The notes: generated by a model not told the origin, from the sequence alone. A stretch of 64,000 bases of DNA from Charina bottae (GCA_023362775.1 JALMGJ010000002.1:109849481-109913480), one strand, 5' to 3'. Positions 45,019 through 56,470 are shown, numbered from the stretch's first letter. Made by a program: numbers and translations.

Positions 45019-46029
45019 CATTTATCTAGTGGTTTTCAAAAGAAAAATCCATTCAGATAGGCTGCTCCATGATGGGTGGTGGTAAGGGAAATCAAATGAA
45101 AAAGAAATCAAAAGTAATGCTCCTGGACAAGGAGATAGGCCTATATAGGAGAGGAGATAGGATTGATTGTGGGTTGCTATAATTCCTGGTTTCACCCAAA
45201 AATAAAATTCAGAGGATGAGGAGCATCATGAAGAATCCCTCCCACAGAAAATAGACTCTCTCCATGGACTGTAGAAGACCAGCTGAGGTTCCCAGAGTAA
45301 TAACAATATTGTAGCTTTTGAAGGAAAAAACAACATTTATTCTTTGAAAAAATGCTGAAAGAGGAATATAGAACAGATTAGATATCAGATGGCTATTGTA
45401 TCATGAAAATTGCCAGCAGGTGGAGAATTATGTTGTCAAACTGGAAAAATAATGTCTGGAATGCCTCTTATTCAGATACAGAGTTGGTATCTGCTTGATC
45501 AGCAATTTTTGCAAAGCTTGCTGGAAAGAAGAATTAACCACAAACCATGGCTTTTGTTTTGGAAATACATTCCAATCCTTTGCAAAATGTGCTGTTCCCT
45601 TGATAAGTGGATCAAATAGGTAATTTATAGCAAATAAGACAATCAAAGTAGAAGGAAGGAAGGAAGGAAGGAAGGAAGGAAGGAAGGAAGGAAGGAAGGA
45701 AGGAAGGAAGGAAGGAAGGAAGGAAGGAGGAAGGTGTAGCTACTATCTAGGTTCAATTTTCAATGGCTTTGAAAGTGGTATTCTTTGTATCTTGGGGTGG
45801 AGGGATAGTTTAGATAAAAGGAAATTATATCACTTAGAAGACAATAACATTGTAATGAGGCTGTCAATATTTTCTAATAAAGCTCATTAACTGTAATTAT
45901 TATTATTATTACTACTACTATTGTTGTTGTTGTTATTTACTAAATCTGTATGCTGTCTGACTCCCAATGACTCTGGGCAGCTCACAAGTAAAAACATTTT
46001 TAAAAAATATAATAAGAGACAAAAATAAA
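45019..46029. other. No recognised gene; GAAG and ATT repeats
   Basis: Holds the (GAAG)n array at 45651-45734 and an (ATT)n/(ACT)n/(GTT)n run near 45897-45935. Confidence 0.5.
45651..45734. repeat. (GGAA)n microsatellite
   Basis: About 20 uninterrupted GAAG units, 84 bases, purine on the plus strand. Confidence 0.95.
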
Positions 46030-46337
46030 AGAATTGTCAGCCCTTTGAGGTAGACCAGAATAGGAAACCAAAGTCATGCAGGCTGTAGTTAGTAGGCTAA
46101 TTAGCAAGTAGCTAATACTACTTTTATTATAAGGATATAGTAACAGAATCTTGCAAATCTGAATGCACTTTCCCCCTCCCTCCCATTATCTTCCTGAGAC
46201 CTAGGGAGGGTTTTGTCTGAGATGCTTTCTCAGGTTACAGTTCTGTCCTGGACTCAGGTTTCTTTTATCTGACCTTGTCTTGGTAGCAGCTCTTCCTCCT
46301 GGTCCTCAAGGTCATTCCTTCTACCCATTACAAGAAT
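46030..46337 (-). mobile_element. Solo LTR, family 2, copy A (TSD AGAAT)
   Basis: A 298-bp minus-strand unit (46035-46332) begins TGTAATGGGTAGAAGG and ends AGGGCTGACA. The 5-bp duplication AGAAT is at 46030-46034 and 46333-46337. TATAATAAAAG lies in the downstream half as a candidate polyadenylation signal. A second copy is at 61.2 kb. Confidence 0.85.
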
Positions 46338-46398
46338 AAAAGATGGCAAAAAGCACCTGGTTATACACCCTAACACAACACAACCATTGCAATCTATG

Positions 46399-46999
46399 AA
46401 ACAGATTATGTGTCAAAAACATCTCCATGATAAAACAGCTGCTACAACTACTCCACATCAGTGTAGCACACAAACCAACCAAATCCCTCCAAAATGTCTT
46501 AAGCAAACCAAAAGACCCAATAACCAAAGAACAACCAAGAGTCATTCACAACATACAATGTAAGGACTGTAACAGCCACTATGTAGGACAGACATGTAGA
46601 ACGCTGGCAGACCACATCCATGAACACCAACTGGTGGTCAGAAGACTTGACAAAAACTCATTAATCTTGCAACACAAGACAGAGTTGGACAGAGTCAACC
46701 ACAATTTCAACTGGGAAACTATTAACTTTTTAGATCAAGTCAAATCTAGGGAATTCCTGGAAATTTGGCATTCAGACAAATCAGCCATCAATAGACACAT
46801 AGTCATAAACCCCATTTACATACCATTCAAAATATATAATCAAAAGCCTAAGAAGGAAACAAACAGCCTTCTCCACAGCCAATACCCAAATAAGCTGGAA
46901 AAGGGACCAGATAAAAAATCAGGGAAGAAAAAAAACCTTGATCAAGGAACAATCAAGGAGGTAACCATAAAGACTGGCAGGGGTAGATGCTGTATATAA
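46399..46999 (+). pseudogene. Penelope-like GIY-YIG endonuclease remnant, family 2
   Basis: An open frame of about 200 codons reads HKPTKSLQNVLSKPKDP (linker), then VIHNIQCKDCNSHYVGQT, where the paired motif has V-I-H and Y-V-G in place of GIY and YIG. CKDC with the preceding Cys region suggests the CCHH-type zinc-binding insert of some Penelope endonucleases. RIHEHQ-type residues appear as HIHEHQLVVRRLD, followed by REFLEIWHSDKSAINRHI, the usual end of the domain, and by a basic tail (KKSGKKKN). RT is missing. Unlike family 1, this endonuclease has no close sequence likeness by eye beyond the core motifs. Confidence 0.8.
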
Positions 47000-47028
47000 A
47001 CAGGCAGCAGGCCCCACTCTCCCGAGCA

Positions 47029-47059
47029 CTGATAATGTTACCTGGTTGGGTAATGAAAT
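47029..47059 (+). ncRNA. Hammerhead-like core F, decayed
   Basis: CTGATAATGTTACC ... GGGTAATGAAAT. Position and spacing match cores D and E, but the conserved G of CTGANGA is A and GAAAC is GAAAT. Probably inactive. Confidence 0.5.
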
Positions 47060-47225
47060 ATCTGCAAGAAAACAACCAACCTCAGAGAGCACCAAGAACC
47101 CACTGACAAAAGGTCTAGTCTTCTTAGGGCAGTCAAGCTATATTAATGTTTCCATTAGCTAGGTCTTACATTTCAATCTTAAAAAAATCCCCCTGTAATT
47201 TAGCTAAGCAAACTGGAATATAAAA

Positions 47226-48033
47226 ATTGGTGCTCAGAATACATTTTATTTATAACGCAGCATAAGATTTCTTCCATCTTGGGTCAAAGTGAACTTTCTA
47301 CAATGGAAATGAATTCATACCATTTACACTTTATAGAACATTTTTTTAAAAAAATAATCAGTTCTCCAGTTAGCCATTGGTATGCTATTCTTGCCTCTCC
47401 CATTCATTACATTTTCAGCTCCTTATCCTGAGATTCAGGAAAGCATAATTCTTGTAATTTAGCAGCAGTCTACAGGTCCCACTGTTAAGGGTGAGGTGGT
47501 ATGTCAAGCCAGGTTTCTAATACTTTGCAAATAGCAGCTGGTTATTTGTGGGATTTACAATCTCCTGTTACAGTTTAGTGCCTCTCAGTCACTATTTGGA
47601 ATTGTAGTATTTCTTTATTTCTCAGTTTTTATAACCTGCCCCAATCCACAGATATTGTGTGACGGTGTTTCGTTTATTTAAAGTATACTAAGGTTAAAAA
47701 AACAAACAAACCTCTATTTCACTTCCAACTTATGCATATCTATAAATATAGATATAATAGAAATACACAGAGATACACAAATGCACTTAAATAGTTAATA
47801 ACCATAGAACAATAATAAAAATAAGTAACCCCATTTTTTTCTAATCTGATAAATAATTAAGCTAAACTCATTAGAAAGCCAAGTAAATGTCCCTTAAGAT
47901 GGTCTTTAAAAGTGTACTAAATATATTTTCATTAGTATTTAAATGGGCATTTAACATATATATAGTTCACTCTGACCCAAGATTGAAGAAATCTTATGCT
48001 GCTTTATAAATGAAATGTATTCTGAGCACCAAT
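47226..48033. mobile_element. 808-bp element with 70-bp terminal inverted repeats
   Basis: The first 70 bases (47226-47295, beginning ATTGGTGCTCAGAATACA) reappear inverted at 47964-48033 with four mismatches, about 94% identity. The interior (about 670 bp) is AT-rich, has no long frame and does not look like a known transposase. Flanking bases do not form a clear duplication; the left octamer ATATAAAA and right ACATACAG agree at five positions. It may be a long-TIR MITE or fold-back element, or a local inverted duplication. I do not recognise the family. Confidence 0.7.
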
Positions 48034-48039
48034 ACATAC

Positions 48040-48755
48040 AGCAGGTTCCTGATTTAAGAACGAGTTCCATTTCTAAGTCTGTCCTTAAGTCGAATTTGTA
48101 TGTAAGTCGGAACAGTTATTTAGCATCAGTTAGTCGAATGTTTGCCATAGTATATAGTATATAAAAAGGTAAAGGTTCCCCCCGCACATCTGTGCAGTCG
48201 TGTCCGACTCTAGGGGCCAGTGCTCATCTCCATTTGTTAGCCGAAGAGCCAGCGTTGTCCGAAGACGCTTCCACGGTCATGTGGCCAGCATGACGCGCGG
48301 GGAACGCTGTTACCTACCCACTGAAGTGGTACCTATTCATCTACTTGCATCCGCATGGTTTCGAATTGCTAGGTTGGCAAGAGCTGGAGCTAGTGCGGGA
48401 GCTCACTCCGCATGCAGGACTAGGGATTCGAACCTCCAAACTTGCGATCTTCTGATCAACAAGCCTGGCGTCTTACCCGCTGAGCCACCACGCCCCGTAT
48501 AGTATATAGTATATAGTACAGTATATAGTATATAGTATATAATATATATTTTACCTCTCTATGCATATAAAACACTTTAGAAATACTTCCAAATAAACTA
48601 AAACATCTTAAACATAATAATACACAAAGTAGTATTGTGTATTTAACCCAAACAATTGTACTTAACTCAAATTTTTAATATAATAGACTTTATGGCAGTC
48701 CATTCTTAACTAGGAGTCATCCGTAAACTGGGATGTTCTTAAACCAGGGACCTGC

Positions 48756-48756
<1 letters not shown>
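48040..48756. mobile_element. MITE with 22-bp inverted repeats, split by a SINE
   Basis: The left end AGCAGGTTCCTGATTTAAGA and the inverted right end AGCAGGTCCCTGGTTTAAGA match at 20 of 22 bases (48040-48061 and 48735-48756). Sub-terminal sequence holds GTAAGTCGG/TTAAGTCG units. A SINE sits inside, so the original element was about 370 bp. No clear TSD was seen. The superfamily is undetermined. Confidence 0.6.
48155..48510 (-). mobile_element. SINE, full length, nested in the MITE
   Basis: Minus strand from about 48497: GGTGGCTCAGCGGGTAAGAC, GGAGGTTCGAATCCC, central region, GAGTCGGACACGACTG and CCTTTACCTTTTT ending near 48168. Flanks are TATAGTATATA-type repeats on both sides, consistent with a TSD but hard to fix in this (TATAG)n context. 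Confidence 0.85.

Positions 48757-48761
<5 letters not shown>

Positions 48762-48794
<33 letters not shown>
48762..48794. repeat. (TG)n microsatellite
   Basis: About 16 TG units directly after the MITE. Confidence 0.95.
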
Positions 48795-48798
<4 letters not shown>

Positions 48799-49694
48799 AA
48801 ATATAATGCTAGGACTTGAGGACCTCAGCGTGTAAAAACATTCTACAATTGTGAATCCACTGCAGCCCCTCCCTTGTGGTTTAAAAGGGATTGAATATTG
48901 CACTGTGCTAAATAGTAACGATTTTGTCTTGCCCAACATCCTCTTAGATTTTCTCATAAGAAAGTTCCATTCAGCAGAAGTCCCTGGCAATTTCATATGG
49001 ATTGCAGACTTTGTTCCTACTTTGTTCCTATTAATCCCAGCTGGCAGATTAGGGAGCAATTTTCTCTTTAATAACCATTGGTGACTTGGCCCATATCAGT
49101 GTCTTTTTCCTTCAGCATTGTGGATAGTCAAATTTCTTAATTTTCTCTTAAGAAGCAGAAAGAAAAATGTATTTGTTAGAAAGAGAGAGGGGATTATCCT
49201 TAAAAGCATCCTGACACATACATACTGTGCGGAATGGAAAGGAACCAGGCAGAAAGCAAATTACTGTTCTGATTAATGTGTAGAGTGGGTCATTGGCTGT
49301 TGTTTGAATGTGTCTGAGAGAAAAATAGTCTTTCTCTTTCCTGGCCAGAGGCTCATGAGTAGTCTTCCAACTACTGAACTAATGCATGTAGCCAAACGTC
49401 TTTCTCCATAAGGCTTCAGGTCTTCACACAATTCCATTTTTCTGATCATATAGTTATCTTCCATAGCAAACCAAGATGCTGCAGATTTTGGAAAGCTTTT
49501 TCTTTTAGGATACTAATATGGGGGGGAAAGTCTACCTGCTTATTTCTTGACTGCTGTTATCTATTTCAATTTTAACCTTGGACCAAGGGGGGAATCTCAC
49601 CAGAGAGCTAGAAAGTGGGTTGAGTGAATGAGGTAATTTTTTTCTTTGCTCCAGAAACTCTATTACAATCACCAATCCCCGAATTTTAGGAACA

Positions 49695-49767
49695 GAAAAG
49701 AAAAGAAAAGAAAAGAAAAGAAAAGAAAAGAAAAGAAAAGAAAAAAAGAAAAGAAAAGAAAAGAAAG
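49695..49767. repeat. (AAAAG)n microsatellite
   Basis: About 14 pentamer units, with one expanded A run near 49741. Confidence 0.95.
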
Positions 49768-49811
49768 CACAAGAGATAGGGAAACAAAATGTGAATGAAT
49801 AGAAAAAGGCA

Positions 49812-49860
49812 GATGGATGGATGGATGGATGGATGGATGGATGGATGGATGGATGGATGG
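49812..49860. repeat. (GATG)n microsatellite
   Basis: About twelve GGAT units. Confidence 0.95.
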
Positions 49861-52800
49861 CTTTAATTTATTGCTTTTTTGGCCCATGTATGTATGCATT
49901 TAAGTAGTTCTTACCAGACACACTTACAGTGGGATGGGAACTCTAACATCAGTGTTAGTATGTCTAAAGAGCACCAAGTCAGTATTTTAACAAGACAGCA
50001 GATGTGGTTTAAAGTTATTTTCACAGAGGCTTGCAAGCCAAACTGTTCACACCGCCCAACCACAGATGACAGTCTCAAAACAAAAGAAATCTTGGCACAT
50101 TCAGTGTTCTGTGGGAGAAGGCACCATGACAAACTCATGATTTTTGTGTTTGTTTTGTTTTGTGCTGCCACAGTTATGACTATATATAGTGGTTAAATAG
50201 AGTTCATGTGAATTAAAAAAAATCTTTGACTCATAATTACTTATGATATACAATTAATATAAGGTTATGAAGATTGACATCAAACATTTTCTGTTTTTTT
50301 TCTTTCTTTGTATATCTCAAAAACAATTACTTTAAATATTTGTTAAATGCCATATACCCAACTTGTGTCTGATACTGTGTTAAAGCAAACCCTGGAATTA
50401 AAATTCCAGTTATTTTCTCATGCTAATTTCTTATTTCCGAAACTAGGGGGCCATTGTTACTTTCTTTTTTATTTTTCCTAACAAGCTTTGGAAGATAGCT
50501 TGGTATATCCAAACACTATTTCTCCATCTGATAAAACTTAGTTTGCATGTTTGTTGAATATTCCCACAATCTCTCAAAGAATGTACAGATAGGATTTTTA
50601 AAATAGCCACATTTTTCTCTCCTCCCCCTTTCCTTTTTTATTTTCTTAGTTTTTTTAACCATCTTGATTGAAAAAGAGTTCTTGGAAACCTGAAAGCTTA
50701 AATATTACTTGTAAATATTTGAATCACCCTGTATTCCCCCTCCTTGCCCTTAGCCATAATAAACGATTACATAAAATGTAATAATTTTTCCAACATATTA
50801 CACAATGAAATCTTTTCACAAGTAGCTATAGTCAAATATGTGGTAAGATGAAAATGGAGTTAGAATATCCTGGTTTGCCTATTTTCATTTTTACCCTAAT
50901 CACACACCAACAAAAAATGGACTTTTACTTCTCACAACATGCACTGTGTAATTTGTCCAATGCTTATTACCATATCCCCTCTAAAACATTTCCTATTTAA
51001 TATGAACAGTAGGAAACTGGTTGATAGCTAGCAATTAATTAGTGAAACACCATATGTTAACAGACACACAGCAGATGTGTAGAAATGGAGACTCCAGTCT
51101 AGAGTAATTCCGCCACTGCAGTTCAGGTAAGGATTAAAATGAATCATAGTGCTAGAGATTCTAGATGGTAACTTGACTAGTGTAGTTGGCAGTTCACAGG
51201 TCCAGTAAAATCTGGTAGTTAATGGCAAACTCAGACTGGATGGAATGCTGCCACAAGAGTAACCTACAGTATAATAAGATACATTCATCTATTTCATAAC
51301 TCATAGGTCAATTATAAGCTAATTATCTTTGTCTATCAATTATATCCATATCCCTTTCACTTTCAATAGGAAAAACTCCAGGTGCTTAAGAAAGATACTA
51401 TATAACATGAAAATGGGTCATATAGCTCAAGGGACAGTCTCTCCTTTTTGTCATGTCTGAGGAATAACAGGTGGGAGGACCACAGGGCAGTCAGATCAGT
51501 TAGTTGAAGACACCAGCTGACCTCTTATTTCCCAATGCTTATGTCTGGCTTTCATTATTCTCCCTGCAATCAGAAATAAAATGCACAGAATGTAAATCAG
51601 ACTTATTGGAACTTACACTGTCTTACCTAAGAATAAGTCCCTTTGAACTCAATAATACCTATTTCTGACTGGACTTGAAGGATAAAGTGCCTGGCTGGAG
51701 GGAAGTGTTTGGGTCTGTGCCAAGGTCACATGTTTAGTTTTGTTTTGTTTTCTAGAGCAAGCAAATGACTCAACACAAACAAAGAGCATGTAGGCAGAAA
51801 ATGCTAGAATGCACCTGTACAGAGGCACGTACTGTACATACCTTAGATATACAATATATAAAAAGACAGAAAAAGCAGAGAAAGGGAGGGAGGAATTATA
51901 TTTCAGATGCTGCAGGACGTGCTACTGGAGAGGATGCCATCCTGTTGGAGTGGAGTGGAGAAACAGCCAAGCCTTCTGAGTCCAAGTATTCCAGGCCTGG
52001 GATGTGGAGGAAGGCCAGGAGGGAAAGCAACTTGTGAGAATGAGGGAAGACCAGGATAATGCACTAAGGAAAACATCTAGGATTATGTGTCTGTACAAAG
52101 AAGCAGATGCTGGATTGTGGGAGCTTGCGAGTTAAAGCCTCTGTTTGGCAGCAGAACAGCTGGGAGAAACATTCCAGTGTCAGTAATTGAGAGAAGAAGG
52201 TGAGAGGAGGAGACATAAGAGGGAGGAAATTAAGTTAGGTTAAGACTTGTTTTCTTACATTAAGAAAAACATACTGTACATAGTATGTACATAGAAATAT
52301 GTAGTATGTACATAGTATGTACATTTTCTGTACATAGAAAAACATACTGGTTTTGTAGATAGTATTTTCACTTGTACATTTTACTAGATCGCAGTACTTC
52401 ATTAGTATAGGTTTCATAGTGTTCAGAATAAAATCACTAATTTGCTTGGCTACTGGCTCTGCTTATGTGTCTGTATCAGCTCCTATCCTGATCTTCCCTC
52501 CAATATATGGTTGTAGAGATGGGATAGGAAGCAGATCCAGATAGAGAGCATCTTGAGGTGAATGAGAAAAAGGGTCGCCTCAGTGCAAAGAAGGAAGGAA
52601 CTTAGCCCTAGAACCCCAAAGTCTATTCAGGAAATAAGTGAGTTGTTAGGAGCAAACCTGGGTGTTAGATTTCATACACATGCCTAAACTAGACAAAACA
52701 CCAATGCCCTTGCATGAATGGAAGGAACCTAAGGTGAAGAGAATTCCCCAGTTCAGAAAAAGGAAAAGGGACCTGAACAATAAACCTCTGAGCCATGCAT

Positions 52801-52959
52801 AAAAGTATTTCAGTTAATGTTGAGCAGCAGGAAGAAGACAGATGCTGAAGAGAGGCTGAGGGCTGGGATGGACTGGAGCTGGAGAGATTAGATAGCTCTG
52901 TATGGGGAGTGAAGGAAATGATTCAAGCACTCTCAAACATCCAGACAGTAGCTCCAGCT

Positions 52960-53340
52960 AGGAAAATTAGATCTTCTTCTCCAATTCATGACAGAGATGT
53001 CCCAAAGTATATTACAATCCCAAAGTTGAATGAAGGAGGATATAGAGTTCTTCTTCATTATGTTTGACGGTACAGCAACTGTTTGTGCATGGGCAGAATG
53101 GAAATGGCTTGCCAGATTAGCACCTGATCTTACCCTTAAATCTTACTCTGCATTATCACCTAGAGATGTAGTGAATTACCAAACAGTGATGGAGGCTATA
53201 TTACATTCTTATGATGTGACCAAATATATCTAAAGGCAGAGGTTTAGAGAATGTTCTTATGTTCCCCAGGATGGAGTGGAATATCTTACTAGTGTATTTG
53301 GAACCGTGAAGAAGGTCCTCTTACTGAAGGCTAGTAGACA
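52960..53340 (+). pseudogene. Gypsy gag capsid remnant, SCAN-like
   Basis: The 67-codon frame (53030-53233) reads EDIEFFFIMFDGTATVCAWA, then WLARLAPDLTLKSYSALSPR and VNYQTVMEAILHSY. The stop at 53231 interrupts a continuation containing RQRFREC and Y-VPQDGVEYLT. This helical pattern (E-D-I-E-F-F, W-A-L-A-P-L-T, A-I-L-Y) is that of gypsy capsid domains related to vertebrate SCAN domains. It formed the particle shell. Frameshifted and non-functional. Confidence 0.65.
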
Positions 53341-53359
53341 CTAAGACAAAAATACCACT

Positions 53360-53440
53360 TACCAGTGGGTGTAATGAAACGATTACCACATAACCTGATC
53401 ATAGGCACTGACAAATGGCTAAGTCATTTGTCTGGACTTG
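53360..53440 (+). pseudogene. Gypsy protease remnant (C-terminal segment)
   Basis: The short frame at 53365 reads MKRLPHNLIIGTDKWL, matching the 'ILGTDWL' end of retropepsins in this group. The catalytic DSG part upstream is not evident. It is followed by a VLTRAQAKQAKKEEKE linker in another frame. Confidence 0.45.
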
Positions 53441-53634
53441 CCCATTTGTGGAGGGGTGGTTGCTGGAAAAAAGATTATGGTGCCAGCACAAGGAGAAGCT
53501 ACAGGAGTTCTCACAAGAGCACAGGCCAAGCAGGCAAAGAAGGAGGAGAAAGAGATGCAAGAATCTCATGAAATTCTTTCTTTGCCTCCTGACCTGTTTG
53601 GGGGTAGTAAGGCTCCTCATAACAATTCTTAACT

Positions 53635-54170
53635 TTGAGACAAGCAAATAAGGCTAGAGGAAAAGATTGGAATCAAAGATGGGAGGTGTATATAGGATTC
53701 ATACAGAGAAAAGACCCTACATTACAAAAATGTGGACAAGTCATAACGAGAGATGAAAATAGATGGTTGGAAAAGCCTATTTTTGCAGAAAAGGAAGGCA
53801 TTTTATATAGGTATAGAGGTGATTCCAGAACAAGAGAAAAGTTGGAGTGGGTTGTGGCTCCACAGGAGTTTAGAGTAGCACTGCTAAAGTTAGAACATGG
53901 AAGTCCCTAGGCAGGACTTATGGGTAGAGGCCAAACCCTGAGGAGGTTATGGGATAGATTTATTGGCCAGGAATCATAACAGAGGTACAAAAGTGTTGTA
54001 GGTCATGTCCAGAGTGTCAATACACCAGACCCAAAAGGAGCAGACAATAAAGCTCCTATGGAAAGGATTCCCATAAAGCCAGTCCCCTTTTCTAGAGTAT
54101 CTACGAATGTTATAGGACCTTTGCCTAAAATGACCAATTAAAGTCATTATCTTGAAGCTGTAGCTTTAGA
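53635..54170 (+). pseudogene. Gypsy integrase remnant (zinc finger and start of core)
   Basis: The frame 53635-53910 gives WVVAPQEFRVALLKLEHGSP, then a stop. Downstream, in the adjoining sequence, RRLWDRFYWPGIITEVQKCC and CRSCPECQ complete the HHCC finger. The first His (LEH) and the CxxC pair are retained; the second His appears to be lost (GLMG for GHMG). The core begins VIGPLPKMTN near 54110, where the first catalytic Asp would be expected, and the element ends shortly after. Confidence 0.75.
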
Positions 54171-54994
54171 AAATAATGGCAAAAGCCATTACCACAATAA
54201 TTGCATGTAATATCTTACAGAAAAAAATAGCCCAACAAAAAAAGAGGTACTTCAGTAATAAACAAATAAAAACCATACTAAGAAAAATAAATATATCCTA
54301 TACAATTAATGTCCCCCAAAATTTCTGAAGATTAAAACATTAATTTGCTATTCATGTTCTTCATAATTTATTCTCATAGTATGTTAATGTACCAATCATA
54401 TCATAGGCATATGCTTATGAAACCCTGCAATTTTTTACATTATACTAAAGAAGTGGTCTTTAACTGGAGTAATACATCATTAAAAAAATATGGAAGGAGA
54501 ATAAACATGGAGTACTGCTTGTGAAGATTCAGTAAGATGAACAGTATGTGGTGAAATGCCCAGAAGTACCCAGCAGAGGTAACCAAATCAAGAAAAATGG
54601 GGAAAAAAAAACAGGATTTGATGTCTGTGGGAGGGTGGGTGGATGGGTCCATTCACATACATTAGTTATCAAGTATGTGAGAGAATTATTTTTAAAAAGG
54701 ATCCCAACCATACAGAGCTGATTGGGAAGCTGATGCTGACATTAAGTCAATAGATGACAAATCCAACTAACAATTTACATGTTGCAAGTTCAAAGTCTAG
54801 CTGAATTGCACGTGTGAGTCTGAGAGGTCAACATTTAATGGCAAACATTAGAAAATTATGTCAGGCATGTTAGCAAAAATCATCTGTTAATAAGGTCTGA
54901 TTAATGGACTTGCCAGACAAGAGTAAAACAGCCATAACCTTTCAAAGCAAATTTCACAAATAGGGTAATAATATGGATCAGAGCATATTATTAT
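54171..54994. other. No recognised feature
   Basis: Very AT-rich; nothing supportable. Confidence 0.4.
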
Positions 54995-55011
54995 CATATA
55001 TATCATATATA

Positions 55012-55088
<77 letters not shown>
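54995..55088. repeat. Compound (AT)n-(GA)n microsatellite
   Basis: An alternating AT run to about 55050 passes abruptly into (GA)n to 55088, immediately upstream of the BovB 5' end. It generates Tyr/Ile then Arg/Glu frames that are not genes. Confidence 0.95.
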
Positions 55089-55091
<3 letters not shown>

Positions 55092-55296
55092 CATACATAT
55101 CAGAGATCCAGCAAAGGAGATCGTTACCTTGTCATGGTGCTGGAGCTTGAGCACCTCAATGATGCCATGAGCTAAACCATGAAGGGACATCCAAGATGGG
55201 AAGGTCATGGCAGAGAGGTCAGACTAAATACGATCCCTGGGGAAGGTAGCAGCAACCCACCCCAGTATTCTTGCCGTGTAAACTCAGTACAACCAG

Positions 55297-55606
55297 AGTT
55301 ATTTATTTATCCATCCATCCATCCATCCATCCATCCATCCATCCATCCACCCATCCATCCATCCATCCAACTTCTATCACTGCCCATCTCCCCCCACAAG
55401 GGGGACTCTGGGCGGTTTACAACATAGTCAGTAATTAAAACATAAAATACAATATAACAACCCTAAAAATAAATTAGATATAAATATAAAATCCAAGAGG
55501 CTATGAGGTTATATTTAAAAGAGCTCTATGGCACAAAACAAACTCAAGATGAGCTATTACCCTTCCCATCCCAGGCAAGGTGGCAGAGCCAGGTCTTCAA
55601 TTGTCG
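55297..55606 (-). mobile_element. LINE 3' end inserted in the BovB leader
   Basis: Minus strand: AAGACCTGGCTCTGCCACCT, CGCCCAGAGTCCCCCTTGTG, GAGATGGGCAGTGATAGAAG, then (GGAT)n and AAATAAATAA. Comparing with the uninterrupted leader at 19.3-19.7 kb places the insertion between CAACCAGAG and GTATAC. The tail grows into the (ATCC)n array at 55310-55369. Confidence 0.65.
55310..55369. repeat. (ATCC)n microsatellite
   Basis: About 15 units with one CACC variant, at the 3' tail of the inserted LINE fragment. Confidence 0.95.
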
Positions 55607-55792
55607 GTATACAATCGGAAGATGGGACTCCCAGGTCAGAAGATGGTCAAAATGCTACTGGGGAGGAACAGAGGATAAGTTCAACTAGCCCCAGATGTGA
55701 TGACGCAGCTAGCTCAAAGCCGAAAGGACGGCTAGCAGCCAACGGTGCTGGTGGTGAACGACGAATCCGATGTTCTAAAGATCAACACACCA

Positions 55793-56470
55793 TAGGAACC
55801 TGGAATGTAAGATCTATGAGCCAGGGCAAATTGGATGTGGTTATTGGTGAGATGTCAAGATTAAATATAGACATTTTGGGTGCCAGTAAACTGAAATGGA
55901 CTGGAATGGGCCACTTCACATCAGATGACCACCAGATCTACTGCTGTGGACAAGAGGACCACAGAAGAAATGGGGTAGCCTTCATAATTAATAATAAAGT
56001 GGCTAAAGTATTGCTTGGATACAATCCAAAAAATGATAGAATGATCTCAATTTGAATTCAGGGTAAGCCATTTAACACCACAGTGATCCAAATATACGCC
56101 CCAACCATTGATGCTGAAGAAGCAGTTCTATGAGGATCTATAGCACCTATTGGATAATACACCAAAAAGAGATGTTATTTTCATTACAGGAGACTGAAAT
56201 GCTAAGGTGGGTAGTCAGACGACACCTGGAATTACAGGCAAGCATGGTCTGGGAGAACAAAATCAAGCGGGACATAGGCTGATAGAATTTTGCCAAGACA
56301 ATTCACTGTGCATAACAAATACTCTCTTCCAGCAACCTAAAAGATGACTTTATACATGGACTTCACCAGATGGTTGACACTGAAATCAGATTGACTGCAT
56401 CCTTTCCAGCCAAAGGTGGCGGACATCTATACAGTTGGTAAAAACAAGACCTGGAGCTGACTGTAGATCA
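55793..56470 (+). pseudogene. BovB endonuclease remnant
   Basis: The frame 55528-56055 includes TIGTWNVRSMSQGKLDVVIG, ILGASKLKWTGMGHFTSDDH (the catalytic E of I-S-E-L-K-W is K here), RNGVAFIINNKVAKVLLGYN and DRMISI. After a stop the sequence continues in other frames through a GDWNAKVG-like segment (degraded as GD*NAKVG) and an IDCILSS-like region. The apurinic-type endonuclease would cut the target. Confidence 0.8.

Larger units (their letters stand above)
46338..47100 (+). mobile_element. Penelope-like element, family 2, 3' portion
   Basis: A 5'-truncated plus-strand copy holds the GIY-YIG endonuclease and 3' terminal region. The terminal segment includes GCAGGCCCCACTCTCC, a decayed hammerhead-like core and CCTCAGAGAGCACCAAG, matching the family of the element at 28.6-28.9 kb. 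The left end abuts a solo LTR, so its boundary is uncertain and no TSD was identified. Confidence 0.75.
48795..52085. other. No recognised gene; AAAAG and GATG repeats
   Basis: Unique-looking AT-rich DNA with (AAAAG)n at 49695-49767 and (GATG)n at 49812-49860. A 90-codon plus-strand frame at 51765-52037 has no recognisable family. Confidence 0.45.
52086..54170 (+). mobile_element. Ty3/gypsy retrotransposon remnant (Gmr1-like)
   Basis: A plus-strand element truncated at its 3' end. In order: a probable 5' LTR (about 52086-52507; CAGAATAAAATC near 52424 as polyadenylation signal), a primer-binding-site-like TGGTTGTAGAGATGGGAT (52508-52525), a gag capsid segment, a protease segment and an integrase. 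No reverse transcriptase lies between protease and integrase. That order, with integrase upstream of RT, characterises Gmr1-like gypsy elements. The whole is broken by stops and frameshifts. LTR limits are uncertain because the 3' LTR is absent. Confidence 0.65.

Noticed and set aside
45651..49860. CRISPR-like arrays
   Set aside because: The tandem units are 4-5 bp microsatellites with no spacers, and the genome is eukaryotic.
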